NCBI RefSeq assembly: GCF_022179525.1
Contig: NZ_BPQX01000051.1
Span: 1 to 64,000 of the forward strand
Direction of reading: 5' to 3'
From: Methylobacterium persicinum
Lineage (GTDB): Bacteria > Pseudomonadota > Alphaproteobacteria > Rhizobiales > Beijerinckiaceae
DNA: 64,000 nucleotides
Shown here: positions 37,479 through 46,981 of the stretch, in pieces
How the letters are laid out: every line of letters begins with the position of its first letter
How positions within the stretch are numbered: position 1 is the first letter of the stretch
The notes under the pieces: model-generated
Told to the model about the DNA's origin: nothing
Database searches by the model: none
The model's input: the letters and a program-made list of their open reading frames with translations, nothing else
Made by a program: the position numbers and the translations under genes

Positions 37479-38618
37479 TCAGGCCTCGGGCGTCGCAAGG
37501 CTCCCGCCGGTGATGGGCTCACGGACCCCCGTGGTCGAGGGAAAGGTGATCGGCAAGCCCTTCTGCGAGCGGACAGCCAGGAAGGCGAAAGCCTGCGCCT
37601 CCAGATAGGCCGAGGACCAGCCGATGGCGTCCGCCGTCGTGATCTCCGCACGCAGATGGTAGTTCAGAAGGCGGACGAGCTCACCGTTCCGCGCGCCGCC
37701 GCCGGCCACGATCCAGCGAGTGGGGATCTCCGGGGCGTGGTCGAGGGCGCGGGCCACCGCCCGCGCCGTGAAGGCCGTCAGCGTCGCCGCCCCGTCCTCC
37801 GTCGAGAGTTGCCCGGCGAGCTTGTGCGAAAACCAGTTCCGATCGAGGGACTTCGGCGGCTTGCGGAAGAAGAACGGGTGGGTCAGCAGCCACGCCAGCA
37901 GAGGCTCGTCCGGCCGTCCGCGGGCCGCGGTCCGGCCGCCGTCGTCGAGGTTCTTGCCCTCGCGCTCCTGCATCCACTCGTCGATAAGGGCGTTGCCGGG
38001 CCCGGTATCGAACGCGATGACGCCGCCCTTGGAATCGATGAGCGTGGCATTGGCGACGCCGCCGATATTCAGGATGCCGACGGGCCCGGTGAAGCCCGAC
38101 GCCTCCGCCAACGCCTTGTGGAAGACCGGCACCAGGGGCGCCCCCTGCCCGCCCGCCTCGACGTCGGCCCGCCGCAGGTCCGACACCACGGGGATGCCGA
38201 GCCGGTTGGCCAGGGCCTGCCCATCGCCGATCTGGACCGAGATACGATGGTCCGGCCGGTGGATCACCGTTTGCCCGTGGAAACCGATCACGTCGATGTC
38301 GGAGGCCGTAAGGCCGTTCTCGGCGAGGAACCGCTCCACCGCCTCGGCATGGGCATCGGTGACGAAGACCTCCGCATCCGGCAGGCGGCCGGGACGGTCG
38401 CCGGGATGGAGGATCACCTCGGCATCCTTGGTGGCGGCGCGCAGGAGGGCCTTCTCCTCGTCCGAATAGCCGCGATAGCCGGTGGGCCCGAGCGGTTCGA
38501 GGAAGTTGTTGTGCCCCTTGATCACCCGGACGGCCTCGCCGTCGGTCTCGATCAGCGCGACGTCGACGCCATCGAGCGAGGTGCCGCTCATCAGGCCGAT
38601 CGCCCGCGACATCGCCAT
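37479..38618 (-). CDS. anmK: Anhydro-N-acetylmuramic acid kinase
   Basis: A 379-aa sugar kinase that phosphorylates and opens 1,6-anhydroMurNAc from recycled cell wall. ASKHA-fold motifs AIGLMSGTSLDGVDVAL at the N-terminus, DVIGFHGQTVIHRPD, VGILNIGGVANATLI and FDTGPGNALIDEWM, and the late RWIVAGGGARNGELVRLL. GGGGGAAGG precedes two close ATGs (38618, 38612). Together with nagZ (57243) it marks a recycling pathway. Head of a two-gene unit with the DUF3578 gene. Confidence 0.95.
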   Translation of the reverse strand: MAMSRAIGLMSGTSLDGVDVALIETDGEAVRVIKGHNNFLEPLGPTGYRGYSDEEKALLRAATKDAEVILHPGDRPGRLPDAEVFVTDAHAEAVERFLAENGLTASDIDVIGFHGQTVIHRPDHRISVQIGDGQALANRLGIPVVSDLRRADVEAGGQGAPLVPVFHKALAEASGFTGPVGILNIGGVANATLIDSKGGVIAFDTGPGNALIDEWMQEREGKNLDDGGRTAARGRPDEPLLAWLLTHPFFFRKPPKSLDRNWFSHKLAGQLSTEDGAATLTAFTARAVARALDHAPEIPTRWIVAGGGARNGELVRLLNYHLRAEITTADAIGWSSAYLEAQAFAFLAVRSQKGLPITFPSTTGVREPITGGSLATPEA

Positions 38619-38731
38619 GCCTTCCCCCGTGCCTTTCCCGGATCGGGCTGCTAAAAGCCGGGCCGATCCCCGAGCAGGGGAGCTAGCACGCGGGCCGCAC
38701 CCTGTCGCCCGCCCCGGACTCCGTGACCCTG

Positions 38732-40000
38732 ATGACCGCCGACTTCACGCCGAAATCCGACTTTCTCCGGATCCTGTCCGAGCGCGGCTATATCCACCAG
38801 GGCTCTGACCTGGCGGGGATCGATGCCGCGGCGCAGGAAGGGCGGCTGACCACTTATGTCGGGTACGATTGCACCGCCGCCTCGCTCCATGTCGGGCATC
38901 TGCTCTCGATCATGATGCTACACTGGCTGCAGGCCACCGGGGGCAAGCCCATCGCCCTGATGGGCGGCGGCACCACCCGGGTGGGCGATCCCTCCGGCCG
39001 GGACGAGACGCGCAAGATCCTCACTATCGACCAGATCGACGCCAACAAGGCGGAGATTCGCAAAACCTTCGACCAGTTCCTCCGCTTCGGCGAAGGGAAA
39101 ACCGATGCGGTGATGGTCGACAACGCCGAATGGCTGACCAAACTCAACTACATCGAGATGCTGCGCGATGTCGGCCGGCATTTCTCGGTCAACCGGATGC
39201 TCTCGATGGACAGCGTGAAGCTGCGCATCGACCGTGACCAGGAACTGTCGTTCCTCGAATTCAATTACATGATCCTTCAGTCCTACGATTTCGTGGAACT
39301 GAACCGCCGCTACGGCTGCATCCTGCAGATGGGCGGGTCGGACCAGTGGGGCAACATCGTCAACGGCATCGACCTCGGCCGCCGCATGGGCACGCCGCAG
39401 CTCTACGCCCTGACCTGCCCGCTCCTCACCACAGCCTCCGGCGCGAAGATGGGCAAGACGGCCGCGGGCGCCGTCTGGCTCAACCCGGACATGCTGGCCC
39501 CTTACGATTACTGGCAGTTCTGGCGGAATACCGAGGACGCCGACGTCGCCCGCTTCCTCAAGCTGTTCACCCTGCTGCCCATGGACGAAGTCGCCCGCCT
39601 CGCCGGCCTCGGCGGCGCGGAAATCAACGACGCGAAGAAGATTCTCGCCACCGAGGCGACCGCCCTGATGCACGGGCGTGAGGCGGCCGAGGCCGCCGCG
39701 GAGACGGCGCGCAAGACCTTCGTGGAAGGTACGCTCGCCGCCGACCTGCCCACCGTGACGGTGCCGGCTTCCGTGATGGAGGCCGGGCTCGGTGTGCTGA
39801 CGGCCTTCGGGCCGGAACATGCCAAGCTCGTTCCCTCCACCAGCGAGGCCCGCCGCCAGATCAAGGGCGGCGGTTTGCGGGTGAACGACGTTCAGGTCAC
39901 GGACGAGAAGGCCGTGCTGCGCACCTCCGACCTGACGGCGGACGGGGTCATCAAACTGTCCTTCGGCAAGAAGAAGCACGTGCTGCTGCGCGTCGGGTGA
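38732..40000 (+). CDS. tyrS: Tyrosyl-tRNA synthetase
   Basis: A 422-aa class I synthetase. [20 protein letters not shown] holds the HIGH motif (HVGH near 53), [20 protein letters not shown] binds tyrosine, [20 protein letters not shown] follows, and [14 protein letters not shown] is the KMSKS loop near 238. A C-terminal S4-like domain ([16 protein letters not shown]) is present. Start at ATG 38732 or GTG 38723; no clear ribosome site decides. Confidence 0.97.
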   Translation: MTADFTPKSDFLRILSERGYIHQGSDLAGIDAAAQEGRLTTYVGYDCTAASLHVGHLLSIMMLHWLQATGGKPIALMGGGTTRVGDPSGRDETRKILTIDQIDANKAEIRKTFDQFLRFGEGKTDAVMVDNAEWLTKLNYIEMLRDVGRHFSVNRMLSMDSVKLRIDRDQELSFLEFNYMILQSYDFVELNRRYGCILQMGGSDQWGNIVNGIDLGRRMGTPQLYALTCPLLTTASGAKMGKTAAGAVWLNPDMLAPYDYWQFWRNTEDADVARFLKLFTLLPMDEVARLAGLGGAEINDAKKILATEATALMHGREAAEAAAETARKTFVEGTLAADLPTVTVPASVMEAGLGVLTAFGPEHAKLVPSTSEARRQIKGGGLRVNDVQVTDEKAVLRTSDLTADGVIKLSFGKKKHVLLRVG

Positions 40001-40088
40001 CGCCAAGCCGATTCTCCCGGAGCGGGGAGCCCCCCTCCCCCCGGGCCTGGAGCAGCGACCGATCACGTTGAGGCGGCCCCCAGCCTCT

Positions 40089-40203
40089 CACCCCATCCTG
40101 AGGTGCCCGCGTCAGCGGGCCTCGAAGGAGGGCTCCATCCTGCCGCGCGATCCCTGGAGCCCTCCTTTGTGGCGGCTGTCGCCGCCCCTCAGGATGAGGG
40201 GAG
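40089..40203. repeat. Family B intergenic palindrome, copy 2
   Basis: CATCCTGAGGTGC on the left and CCTCAGGATGAGGG on the right, with AAGGAGGGCTCC/GGAGCCCTCCTT inside, forming a long hairpin. It lies 89 bp after tyrS, convergent with the HerA-like gene. Confidence 0.9.
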
Positions 40204-40240
40204 GATCTGGCGAAAGCTTGCTGAACCAACTCGTTCGGGT

Positions 40241-40266
40241 ATTGCTTCGCTTCGCTCGCAAGGACG
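40241..40266. repeat. Half copy of family A palindrome
   Basis: Only the right arm (ATTGCTTCGCTTCGCTCGCA) is present, just beyond family B copy 2. The left arm is missing, so this is probably a remnant. The 40001-40313 gap holds nothing else recognisable. Confidence 0.75.
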
Positions 40267-40313
40267 AGGCGCTGGGACGAAGAGCTGATGGTCCAGCGAT
40301 TCCCGAAAACGCC

Positions 40314-41804
40314 CTACCCCAGGCGGCGGCGCAGGCCGCCCGCCGCCGGTTGCGGGGCGCCCGGCGCCGTCTCGACGCCGAGGTCGGGGACCGCGATGAT
40401 CGGCGCGCCGCGCAGATCCTTCCGGCTCACGATGGCACCACGCTCCTCCAAAAAGGCCAGCATGCGCCGGGCCCGTCCGCCCGAGCTTGTTCCGTAAGCC
40501 TCGGCGAGGGCCGCGTCCGTAGGGCAAGGTGCCCTCTCGATGGCTGCCCTTGCGACCACGAGGAACAGGCCGGCAAGGTCGTCCGGCAACGAGGCGGCGA
40601 TTGCCTGCGCCTTCTCCCAGCCCGATCCGTCGCTGACCTCGCTTCCAGCCTCGGCCCGCGCCACGGCGATGCGGCGCTTGAACTCCGGGAGCGACAGGGC
40701 CTCGCCTCGGATGCGCCGGATACGGCAGCGGACGGTGAAGTCCTGATAGAGAGTGGCGGGGGTGCAGGTGCTCGCATCGGCATCGGCCAGGACCGAGGCC
40801 AGAACCTCGGCGATGATCGCGTCGCGCTCGGCGGGGTCGAGGGCATCCTCCTCCGGCTCCTCGGCCGGGGCCGGGGGGCGGTAAGTCGCGAGTTGCGTCA
40901 GCACGTCCTGCACCGGCGCCGGGCGCGGCTGACGCCGCACGGGGGGCGCCTCGTCCCGGGGCTCGGGCGTGAGGATCAGCGCGCGGGCGTCCTCGATCGC
41001 CTCCGGCAGGGGGAGCAGGCCCGGCGCGGCGGCGCGGCTCACGGTCTGCGTGGGGCCCACTGCGATGGTGAGGGGGCGGCGCGCGACGGCCGGCCCGAGC
41101 CCGACGAACTGGCCCCGGGGCAGATCGCGGAAGGTCTCGGCCTGCCGGCGCTCCATGCCGAGGAGGTCGGCGGCCCGGGCCATGTCGATGTCGAGGAAGG
41201 TCCGGCCCATCAGGAAGTTCGACGCCTCGGCGGCGACGTTCTTGGCGAGCTTCGCGAGGCGCTGGGTGGCGATGACCCCGGCCAGCCCCCGCTTGCGCCC
41301 GCGGCACATCAGATTGGTCATGGCACCCAGCGACAGGCGCCGGGCTTCGTCCGAGACCTCCCCCGCCGCGGCCGGGGCGAAGAGCTGCGCCTCATCGACG
41401 GCCACGAGCATCGGGTACCAATGCTCGCGCTCGGCATCGAACAAACCGCCGAGGAACGCGGCGGCGGCGCGCATCTGGCCGTCCGCGTCGAGGTTGTCGA
41501 GGGTCAGCACCACCGAGACCCGGTGGACGCGCACCCGCGCCGCCACCCGCTGGAGCGCGCCGTCGTCCCCGTCGGCCTCCACCACCACGTGGCCGTAGCG
41601 CTCGGCGAGACTCGCGAAATCGCCCTCGGGGTCGATGATGGCCTGCTGCACCAGCCCGGCGCTCTGTTCCAGCAGGCGCCGCAGCAGATGCGATTTGCCC
41701 GAGCCGGAATTGCCCTGAACCAGAAGCCGCGTGGCGAGGAGTTCCGTCAGGTCGAGGAGAGCCGGGCGGTCGCCCGTCAGTCCGAGATCGATGTCGCAGC
41801 GCAT
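40314..41804 (-). CDS. HerA-like DUF87 ATPase with winged-helix-like tail
   Basis: A 496-aa P-loop ATPase of the HerA/FtsK superfamily. Walker A VQGNSGSGKSHLLRRLL with Lys37, Walker B YPMLVAVDEAQLF near 135-145, GRKRGLAGVIATQRLAKLAK as sensor region. Residues after about 290 are a Pro-rich linker, then a helical C-terminal domain ending EAYGTSSGGRARRMLAFLEE and RGAIVSRKDLRG, winged-helix-like. HerA ATPases move DNA in repair or defence complexes, but no NurA or Sir2 partner is adjacent, so the role is open. Divergent from the Hsp70-like gene. Confidence 0.85.
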   Translation of the reverse strand: MRCDIDLGLTGDRPALLDLTELLATRLLVQGNSGSGKSHLLRRLLEQSAGLVQQAIIDPEGDFASLAERYGHVVVEADGDDGALQRVAARVRVHRVSVVLTLDNLDADGQMRAAAAFLGGLFDAEREHWYPMLVAVDEAQLFAPAAAGEVSDEARRLSLGAMTNLMCRGRKRGLAGVIATQRLAKLAKNVAAEASNFLMGRTFLDIDMARAADLLGMERRQAETFRDLPRGQFVGLGPAVARRPLTIAVGPTQTVSRAAAPGLLPLPEAIEDARALILTPEPRDEAPPVRRQPRPAPVQDVLTQLATYRPPAPAEEPEEDALDPAERDAIIAEVLASVLADADASTCTPATLYQDFTVRCRIRRIRGEALSLPEFKRRIAVARAEAGSEVSDGSGWEKAQAIAASLPDDLAGLFLVVARAAIERAPCPTDAALAEAYGTSSGGRARRMLAFLEERGAIVSRKDLRGAPIIAVPDLGVETAPGAPQPAAGGLRRRLG

Positions 41805-41937
41805 CCTGTCCCTTTACCACGCCTCAAGCCCGCCGGGCGGGGCGGGCATGCGTCTGTCCACGGCTTCGCGCCTGGACCGGATGCCCGCAGCCGGTTAAGC
41901 GCCACCCCCACCCCACACAAACCGACCGGATTTCCCG

Positions 41938-43197
41938 ATGGCGGCCTGCGGCCTCGACTTCGGCACGTCGAACACGACCCTCGGCCATAACGGCGCCGCA
42001 GGCCCTGTGCTCCTTCCCCTGGAGGGCGAGCACCTCACCATCCCGAGCGCGATCTTCTTCGAACCCAGGCGGGATCCGCTGGTCGGCCGGGCGGCGACGG
42101 CGGCCTATGTCGCAGGGCGCCCCGGCCGGCTGATGCGGGGCCTCAAATCCGTGCTGGGGACGCCGCTGATCGATGAGGCGACGCCCGTAGGCCGGGAACG
42201 CCTGCGCCTGCGCGATGTCATCGCCCGCTACCTCGCCATCGTGAAGGCCCGCGCCGAGGAGGCCGCCGGCACCACCTTCGACACCGTGGTACACGGGCGT
42301 CCGGTCCATTTCGTGGACGGCGATGTGGAGGCCGACCGCCGGGCGGAGGACACCCTGCGGGCCATCGCCGCAGATGTCGGATTCCGGCACGTCACCTTCC
42401 AGTACGAGCCGATCGCCGCCGCCCTCGATTACGAGCGGCAGGTGGAACGGGAGGAAATTGCCCTGATTGCCGATATCGGCGGCGGCACATCGGATTTCTC
42501 CATCGTCCGCCTCTCGCCGAAGCGGCGACGGCAGGCCGACCGATCCGCCGACATCCTCGCCAACGACGGCGTCCGGATCGGCGGTACCGATTTTGACCGG
42601 CAGCTCAGCCTCGCCGCGGTCATGCCGCTTCTTGGCTTCGGCAGTGCGATGAAGCGCGGCGACCTCGCGGTTCCAGGCGCCTATTACCACGACCTCGCCA
42701 CGTGGTCGGCGATCAACCGACTCTACGACGGGAAGACCCTGCGGGAGATCGACGACGTCCTGCGGAACTGTGCACGGCCGGACCTCGTGGGTCGGCTGCG
42801 CACGGCCGTCGAGGAGGAGCGCGGCCATGCCCTCGCGGGCATCGTCGAGGGCGCGAAGATCACGGCATCCGAAACCGGCGCAGCCTCGATCGACCTCGCC
42901 TCAATCGAACGCGGCCTTGTCGCGGCTCTCGATCGGGCAGGCCTTGCCGCGAAGACGGACGGCCTCGCCCGGGCCGTCGCAGCCCGCGTCGATGCCTGCC
43001 TCACCCGGGCCGGACTACCCGCCGGGCGCATCGACGCGCTCTTCCTGACGGGCGGTTCGACCGGTTTACCGCACCTGCGCGCCGCCCTGGCGGCTTCCGT
43101 GCCTGACGCGCGGATCATCGCGGGCGACACATTCGGTTCAGTCGGCCTCGGCCTGACGGTCGCCGCCGGAACGCTCTCGGCGCCCGCGGGAGCGTGA
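41938..43197 (+). CDS. Hsp70-family (YegD-like) ATPase fold protein
   Basis: A 419-aa actin-fold protein. CGLDFGTSNTTLG (phosphate 1), YEPIAAALDYE, ADIGGGTSDFSIVRL (phosphate 2) and IDALFLTGGSTGLPHL (adenosine) are the Hsp70 ATPase motifs. The substrate-binding beta domain of DnaK is missing, as in YegD. Function of YegD proteins is unknown. A 133-bp divergent gap separates it from the HerA-like ATPase. Followed by a family A palindrome. Confidence 0.88.
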   Translation: MAACGLDFGTSNTTLGHNGAAGPVLLPLEGEHLTIPSAIFFEPRRDPLVGRAATAAYVAGRPGRLMRGLKSVLGTPLIDEATPVGRERLRLRDVIARYLAIVKARAEEAAGTTFDTVVHGRPVHFVDGDVEADRRAEDTLRAIAADVGFRHVTFQYEPIAAALDYERQVEREEIALIADIGGGTSDFSIVRLSPKRRRQADRSADILANDGVRIGGTDFDRQLSLAAVMPLLGFGSAMKRGDLAVPGAYYHDLATWSAINRLYDGKTLREIDDVLRNCARPDLVGRLRTAVEEERGHALAGIVEGAKITASETGAASIDLASIERGLVAALDRAGLAAKTDGLARAVAARVDACLTRAGLPAGRIDALFLTGGSTGLPHLRAALAASVPDARIIAGDTFGSVGLGLTVAAGTLSAPAGA

Positions 43198-43665
43198 GCA
43201 GCACGCCAGCGCCTCTTTTGGAAGCATTGGATCGCCTCCTCTCCGTCATTGCGAGCGAAGCGAAGCAATCCAGGGTCGCGGGACCTCTCTGGATGTGGCG
43301 GATCACTGGGTTGCTTCGCTCCGCTCGCAATGACGGTGGTGATGACGTGATCCAAGTTTCCGGGAAGACGCTCGAGAGCCGAAGCGTCGCACCGTTGCCG
43401 ACGCCCGACATTCATGCCGATGAAAGGTCTCCGTGCTTCTCGGTCACGAAGCACCCGCACCCGCGGATTTACGTTGGGCGCGATTGAATTAAAACTGATC
43501 TTATCGGCACCAATATTTCCGACAGAAACAGGACAGACTGACCTGATTTGCATTCCTGTAGATACGCCCCCGCATTCGCGCAGCTTACACACTGCAGAGC
43601 ATTGAATTATCCAATAATCAACTGTTCGTGATTAGGCTTTGATCGTCCACGTAGGGTGAACGACC
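43198..43665. other. Intergenic region before the Flp pilin
   Basis: 468 bp without a gene. It holds family A copy 2 (43243-43336), a 7-bp hairpin GTGCTTC/GAAGCAC at 43433-43454, and an unusually AT-rich block (43480-43650) that should contain the pilin promoter. I could not assign -35/-10 boxes with confidence. Confidence 0.5.
43243..43336. repeat. Family A intergenic palindrome, copy 2
   Basis: CCGTCATTGCGAGCGAAGC opens the left arm and GCTCGCAATGACGG closes the right. The symmetry extends outward (TTGGATCG to the left, GTGATCCAAG to the right), giving a unit of about 130 bp. It lies between two genes on the same strand. Confidence 0.92.
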
Positions 43666-43830
43666 ATGAAGAAGCACTTGAGGGCGTTCGTCGGGGACGA
43701 GCGCGGCGCGACGGCCATCGAATATGGAATGATCGCTGCGCTGGTTGCCGCTGTCATCATCGGTTCGCTGCAGGTCATCGGCACGAGCCTGAACGCGAAG
43801 TTCTCCTCGATCTCGACCCAGCTCAACTGA
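43666..43830 (+). CDS. Flp-type IVb pilin
   Basis: A 54-aa pilin precursor. MKKHLRAFVGDERGATAIEY gives the leader, the G/A processing site (ERGATAIEYG) and the conserved Glu+5 and Tyr+6; GMIAALVAAVIIGSLQVIG is the membrane helix. Cut by the TadV/CpaA prepilin peptidase it would assemble into tight-adherence pili. AGGGTGA precedes the ATG. No tad/cpa secretion genes lie nearby, so the pilin is an orphan here. Confidence 0.93.
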   Translation: MKKHLRAFVGDERGATAIEYGMIAALVAAVIIGSLQVIGTSLNAKFSSISTQLN

Positions 43831-43957
43831 CGATTGCCTCGACGGAGCGGCTTCGCCGGCCGCACCGTTCCGCTGCGGCGCATGTTGACGTTGCCGCAAC
43901 GATCTCCCACAAGGCCGCCGCCTCAGGGGGAGTCGAGCGGCCCGGCCGCGCCGCGGC

Positions 43958-45331
43958 ATGCTGTTCAACTCGTACGTTTTCCTCCTCGCTTTTCTGCCTG
44001 CCGCCCTCGTCCTGCATTGGACGGTGGCGAGGGCGGCACCGGCTTGGCGCCTGCCGCTCCTCGTCGGCCTCTCCTTCGTCTTCTACGGCTGGTGGGACGT
44101 GCGGTTCGTGCCGTTGCTGGCCGGATCGATCCTCGCGAACTGGCTGATCGCCCGGGCCTACGGCCGGAGCTCGACCCGCTGGCTGATCCCCGCGGCGATC
44201 GTGGGGAATCTCGCGCTGCTTGGCGTGTTCAAGTATTTCGATTTCTTCGCCGACCTCGCCAATCTCCTGCCCGGCGTCGAGGTTTCCCGTATCGGCCTAG
44301 CTTTGCCGCTGGGAATCTCGTTCTTCACTTTCCATCACATCATGTATCTCGCCGACCTGCGGGCCGGTCGCGCCCCGGCTTTCGGGCTGATCAAATACGC
44401 CCTCTACATCTCGTTCTTCCCGCAGGTTCTTGCTGGCCCCCTCGTGCGGTGGTCGGAGATCATGCACCAGTTCGACGAGCGGCCCGACGCGCGTCCCGAC
44501 GCGGCGGAACGGTTTGGCCGCGGACTGGTGCTCTTGGCCGTCGGCCTCGCGAAAAAGGTCTTTCTCGGCGATCCGCTCGCGGCCTACGTGAACCCGGTGT
44601 TCCTGGCGGCTGCACAGGGCAAGCCCGTCGGCTTCGCCGAGGCATGGCAGACGACCCTGGGGTTCACCTTCCAGATCTACTTTGATTTTTCGGGATATAC
44701 GGACATGGCGCTGGGTATCGCGCTGATGTTCGGTCTCGTACTGCCGCAGAACTTCGACGTGCCGTACCGCGCGACGTCCCTCCAGGATTTCTGGAGGCGG
44801 TGGCACATGACGCTGTCGCGGTTCCTGAGGGATTACCTCTACGTTCCGATGGGCGGCAACCGCCACGGCCTGCCGCGCCAGTTGGGTGCCCTCTTCGCCA
44901 CGATGGCCCTCGGCGGCCTCTGGCACGGGGCCGGCCTCACCTTCCTCGCCTGGGGGGCGTTGCACGGAGCCGGCCTCGGGGCGGGCGTTCTGACCCGGCG
45001 CGCCCGGTGGAGCATTCCCGCGCCGATGGGCTGGGCCCTGACCAGTGTCTTCGTGGTGCTGACCTGGGTTCTCTTCCGTGCCCCGTCGTTCGATGCGGCG
45101 CTGGCCGTGTACAAGGGCCTCCTCGGCTTTTCACCAGGAGGAACGGGGTTCAAGTGGCGCACCATCGCGTTGGCCGCCCTCGTGGCGACGATCGGGCCTA
45201 CGGCGTGGAATGCGGTCCACCGCCTGCCGCCCCGGCGTAGCCTCGCCATCGCCGTCGCCGTTCTGTTCGTACTCGTCCTCCTCAAGATCGGCGACGACGC
45301 GAACTACGAATTTATCTACTTTCAGTTTTGA
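43958..45331 (+). CDS. MBOAT-family O-acyltransferase (AlgI-like)
   Basis: A 457-aa polytopic membrane protein with about ten hydrophobic segments, beginning MLFNSYVFLLAFLPAALVLH. MBOAT hallmarks are LGISFFTFHHIMYLADLRAG, QDFWRRWHMTLSRFLRDYLY and MALGGLWHGAGLTFLAWG with the active His in GGLWHG. It probably moves acyl groups across the membrane to a surface polymer, as AlgI and DltB do. The next gene, an SGNH-like protein 2 bp away, is the likely partner. Confidence 0.93.
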   Translation: MLFNSYVFLLAFLPAALVLHWTVARAAPAWRLPLLVGLSFVFYGWWDVRFVPLLAGSILANWLIARAYGRSSTRWLIPAAIVGNLALLGVFKYFDFFADLANLLPGVEVSRIGLALPLGISFFTFHHIMYLADLRAGRAPAFGLIKYALYISFFPQVLAGPLVRWSEIMHQFDERPDARPDAAERFGRGLVLLAVGLAKKVFLGDPLAAYVNPVFLAAAQGKPVGFAEAWQTTLGFTFQIYFDFSGYTDMALGIALMFGLVLPQNFDVPYRATSLQDFWRRWHMTLSRFLRDYLYVPMGGNRHGLPRQLGALFATMALGGLWHGAGLTFLAWGALHGAGLGAGVLTRRARWSIPAPMGWALTSVFVVLTWVLFRAPSFDAALAVYKGLLGFSPGGTGFKWRTIALAALVATIGPTAWNAVHRLPPRRSLAIAVAVLFVLVLLKIGDDANYEFIYFQF

Positions 45332-45333
45332 GA

Positions 45334-46386
45334 ATGGCCGGCCGGCATCCCGTCCCCGACCGGGCATGGCGTGGGTTCGCCGCCGCGATCGTCTGCGGCG
45401 TCGTCGCACTCGCGGTGGGCTATCTGGCCCTCGCCGTCCTCGTCGATCCTTACGAAACCGGGCGGGTGACCCTCTTGTCCCGCGGTGCCGTCCGACCCCA
45501 GGGCCCCCGCACCGCTGTCGCGCTGCGGGGCCGGGATGAAGCCTATCGCGGCGCGCTGATCGGCAATTCACATCTCCAACTCATCGAGCCCGCCACATTG
45601 AGCCGGCTCACCGGCATTCCCTTCGTGCAGCTCTCAGTGCCGGCCACCGGGCCCGCGGAGCAATTCGCGGTCTTGCGTTGGTTCCTCCGCCACCACCCGA
45701 AGCCGGAAGCCATCGTGCTCGCCGCGGACGCGTTCTGGTGCGCGGACGATCCTGCGTTTCCCAGCGAACATCCGTTTCCGTATTGGCTGATCGGGGATTG
45801 GACTTCCTACCTCCGCGGCCTCTTTCGCCTCACGGCGGCGCAGGAGACCGTCAACCGGATCGGATGGCTTTTCTCCCGGAAGCGTCAATCCGCGGCGGCC
45901 GATGGTTGGTGGGATTACGAGCCCGATTACTTAGCTTTGGGCTATGGACGCGATCCAAAGATCAGGGAGAGACTGGAAATCCCTGCCAGCGCGGAGCCGG
46001 AGACTCACCGCGCCGGGCCGTTTCCCATTGAAGCGCGGCTCAGCGCAGCTTTGGCCGAGGTGCCCCCGGCGACGCCGGTCGTTCTGCTGTTCCCCCCGGT
46101 CTATGCGGCGGCAGAGCCGCCCACCGGCAGCCCGAGGGCCAAGGCTGAGGCCTCCTGCCGCGGGGCGATCCGGGCTGGATTGTCCCGCCACCCGCTGAGC
46201 GCTGTCGTCGATTGGCGGGACGGACGCCCCCAATTCCGGGATCCGGCAGCGTTCTTTGATCAGAGCCATTACCGGCTCCCGGTGGCGCAGGCGATTGGCG
46301 CGGAGATCGCCAACGCCATCATCCGGTTGCAGTCTTCGGACCCCGATCCCGGCGCCCGACCGTGGCAGCCAAGACGCACGCCCTGA
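45334..46386 (+). CDS. SGNH/AlgJ-like protein, partner of MBOAT acyltransferase
   Basis: A 350-aa protein with one N-terminal membrane helix (AAAIVCGVVALAVGYLALAV). SGNH-like block GALIGNSHLQLI, then LAADAFWCADDPAF, and the late FFDQSHYRLPVAQ (Asp-x-x-His). The arrangement resembles AlgJ/AlgX or DltD, which act with MBOAT proteins in periplasmic O-acylation. Start at ATG 45334 just after the upstream TGA, so translation is coupled. The target polymer is not identifiable here. Confidence 0.78.
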   Translation: MAGRHPVPDRAWRGFAAAIVCGVVALAVGYLALAVLVDPYETGRVTLLSRGAVRPQGPRTAVALRGRDEAYRGALIGNSHLQLIEPATLSRLTGIPFVQLSVPATGPAEQFAVLRWFLRHHPKPEAIVLAADAFWCADDPAFPSEHPFPYWLIGDWTSYLRGLFRLTAAQETVNRIGWLFSRKRQSAAADGWWDYEPDYLALGYGRDPKIRERLEIPASAEPETHRAGPFPIEARLSAALAEVPPATPVVLLFPPVYAAAEPPTGSPRAKAEASCRGAIRAGLSRHPLSAVVDWRDGRPQFRDPAAFFDQSHYRLPVAQAIGAEIANAIIRLQSSDPDPGARPWQPRRTP

Positions 46387-46505
46387 CGCAAAGCGGTGCC
46401 GACCGCACGGAAAGGCTTGCCCGCGTTGTGGTGTTACCGGGCCTCGACTATACGGCACTCGATTATCGCCGCACACCGGCCACCCTGTTCGAACGAGGGC
46501 GACGC

Positions 46506-46925
46506 ATGGCGAAGGTGACTCTGGAGGACGGCTACGTCCCGTCCGACGACGAGCCCTTCATGAATGAAAGGCAGCGCGAATATTTCCGTCGCAAGCTGCT
46601 GAACTGGAAAAGCGAGATTCTGCGGGAAGCGCAGGATACGCTGACGGCGTTGCAGAGCGAAAACGAGAACCACCCGGATCTCGCCGACCGCGCCTCCTCC
46701 GAGACGGACCGCTCCATCGAACTCCGCGCCCGCGACCGGCAGCGCAAGCTCACCGGTAAGATTGACGCCGCCCTGGCCCGCCTTGAGGATGGGTCCTACG
46801 GCTACTGCGAGGACACCGGCGAGCCGATCTCCCTCAAGCGCCTCGACGCCCGCCCCATCGCGACCCTGTCCCTGGAGGCGCAGGAGCGTCATGAGCGCCG
46901 CGAGCGCGTCTACCGGGACGATTGA
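46506..46925 (+). CDS. dksA: RNA polymerase-binding factor DksA (single-Cys alphaproteobacterial type)
   Basis: A 139-aa protein that enters the RNAP secondary channel and works with ppGpp. A long coiled coil ([16 protein letters not shown]-like, residues 22-90) leads to [20 protein letters not shown]. Only one of the four zinc-ligand cysteines is kept (YCEDTGEP, then [15 protein letters not shown] where C-x2-C would be), typical of alphaproteobacterial DksA. Start at ATG 46506; an in-frame upstream ATG at 46362 lies in the preceding gene. Confidence 0.94.
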   Translation: MAKVTLEDGYVPSDDEPFMNERQREYFRRKLLNWKSEILREAQDTLTALQSENENHPDLADRASSETDRSIELRARDRQRKLTGKIDAALARLEDGSYGYCEDTGEPISLKRLDARPIATLSLEAQERHERRERVYRDD

Positions 46926-46981
46926 TCGGCACCGGGGCCGCCCTACCCTCGTCCGGCGCCTTCATGCGCCTCGGAGCCCCC

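Noticed and set aside
40066-41990. Long plus-strand open frame opposite the HerA-like ATPase
   Set aside because: Antisense shadow that starts inside a repeat; no motif.
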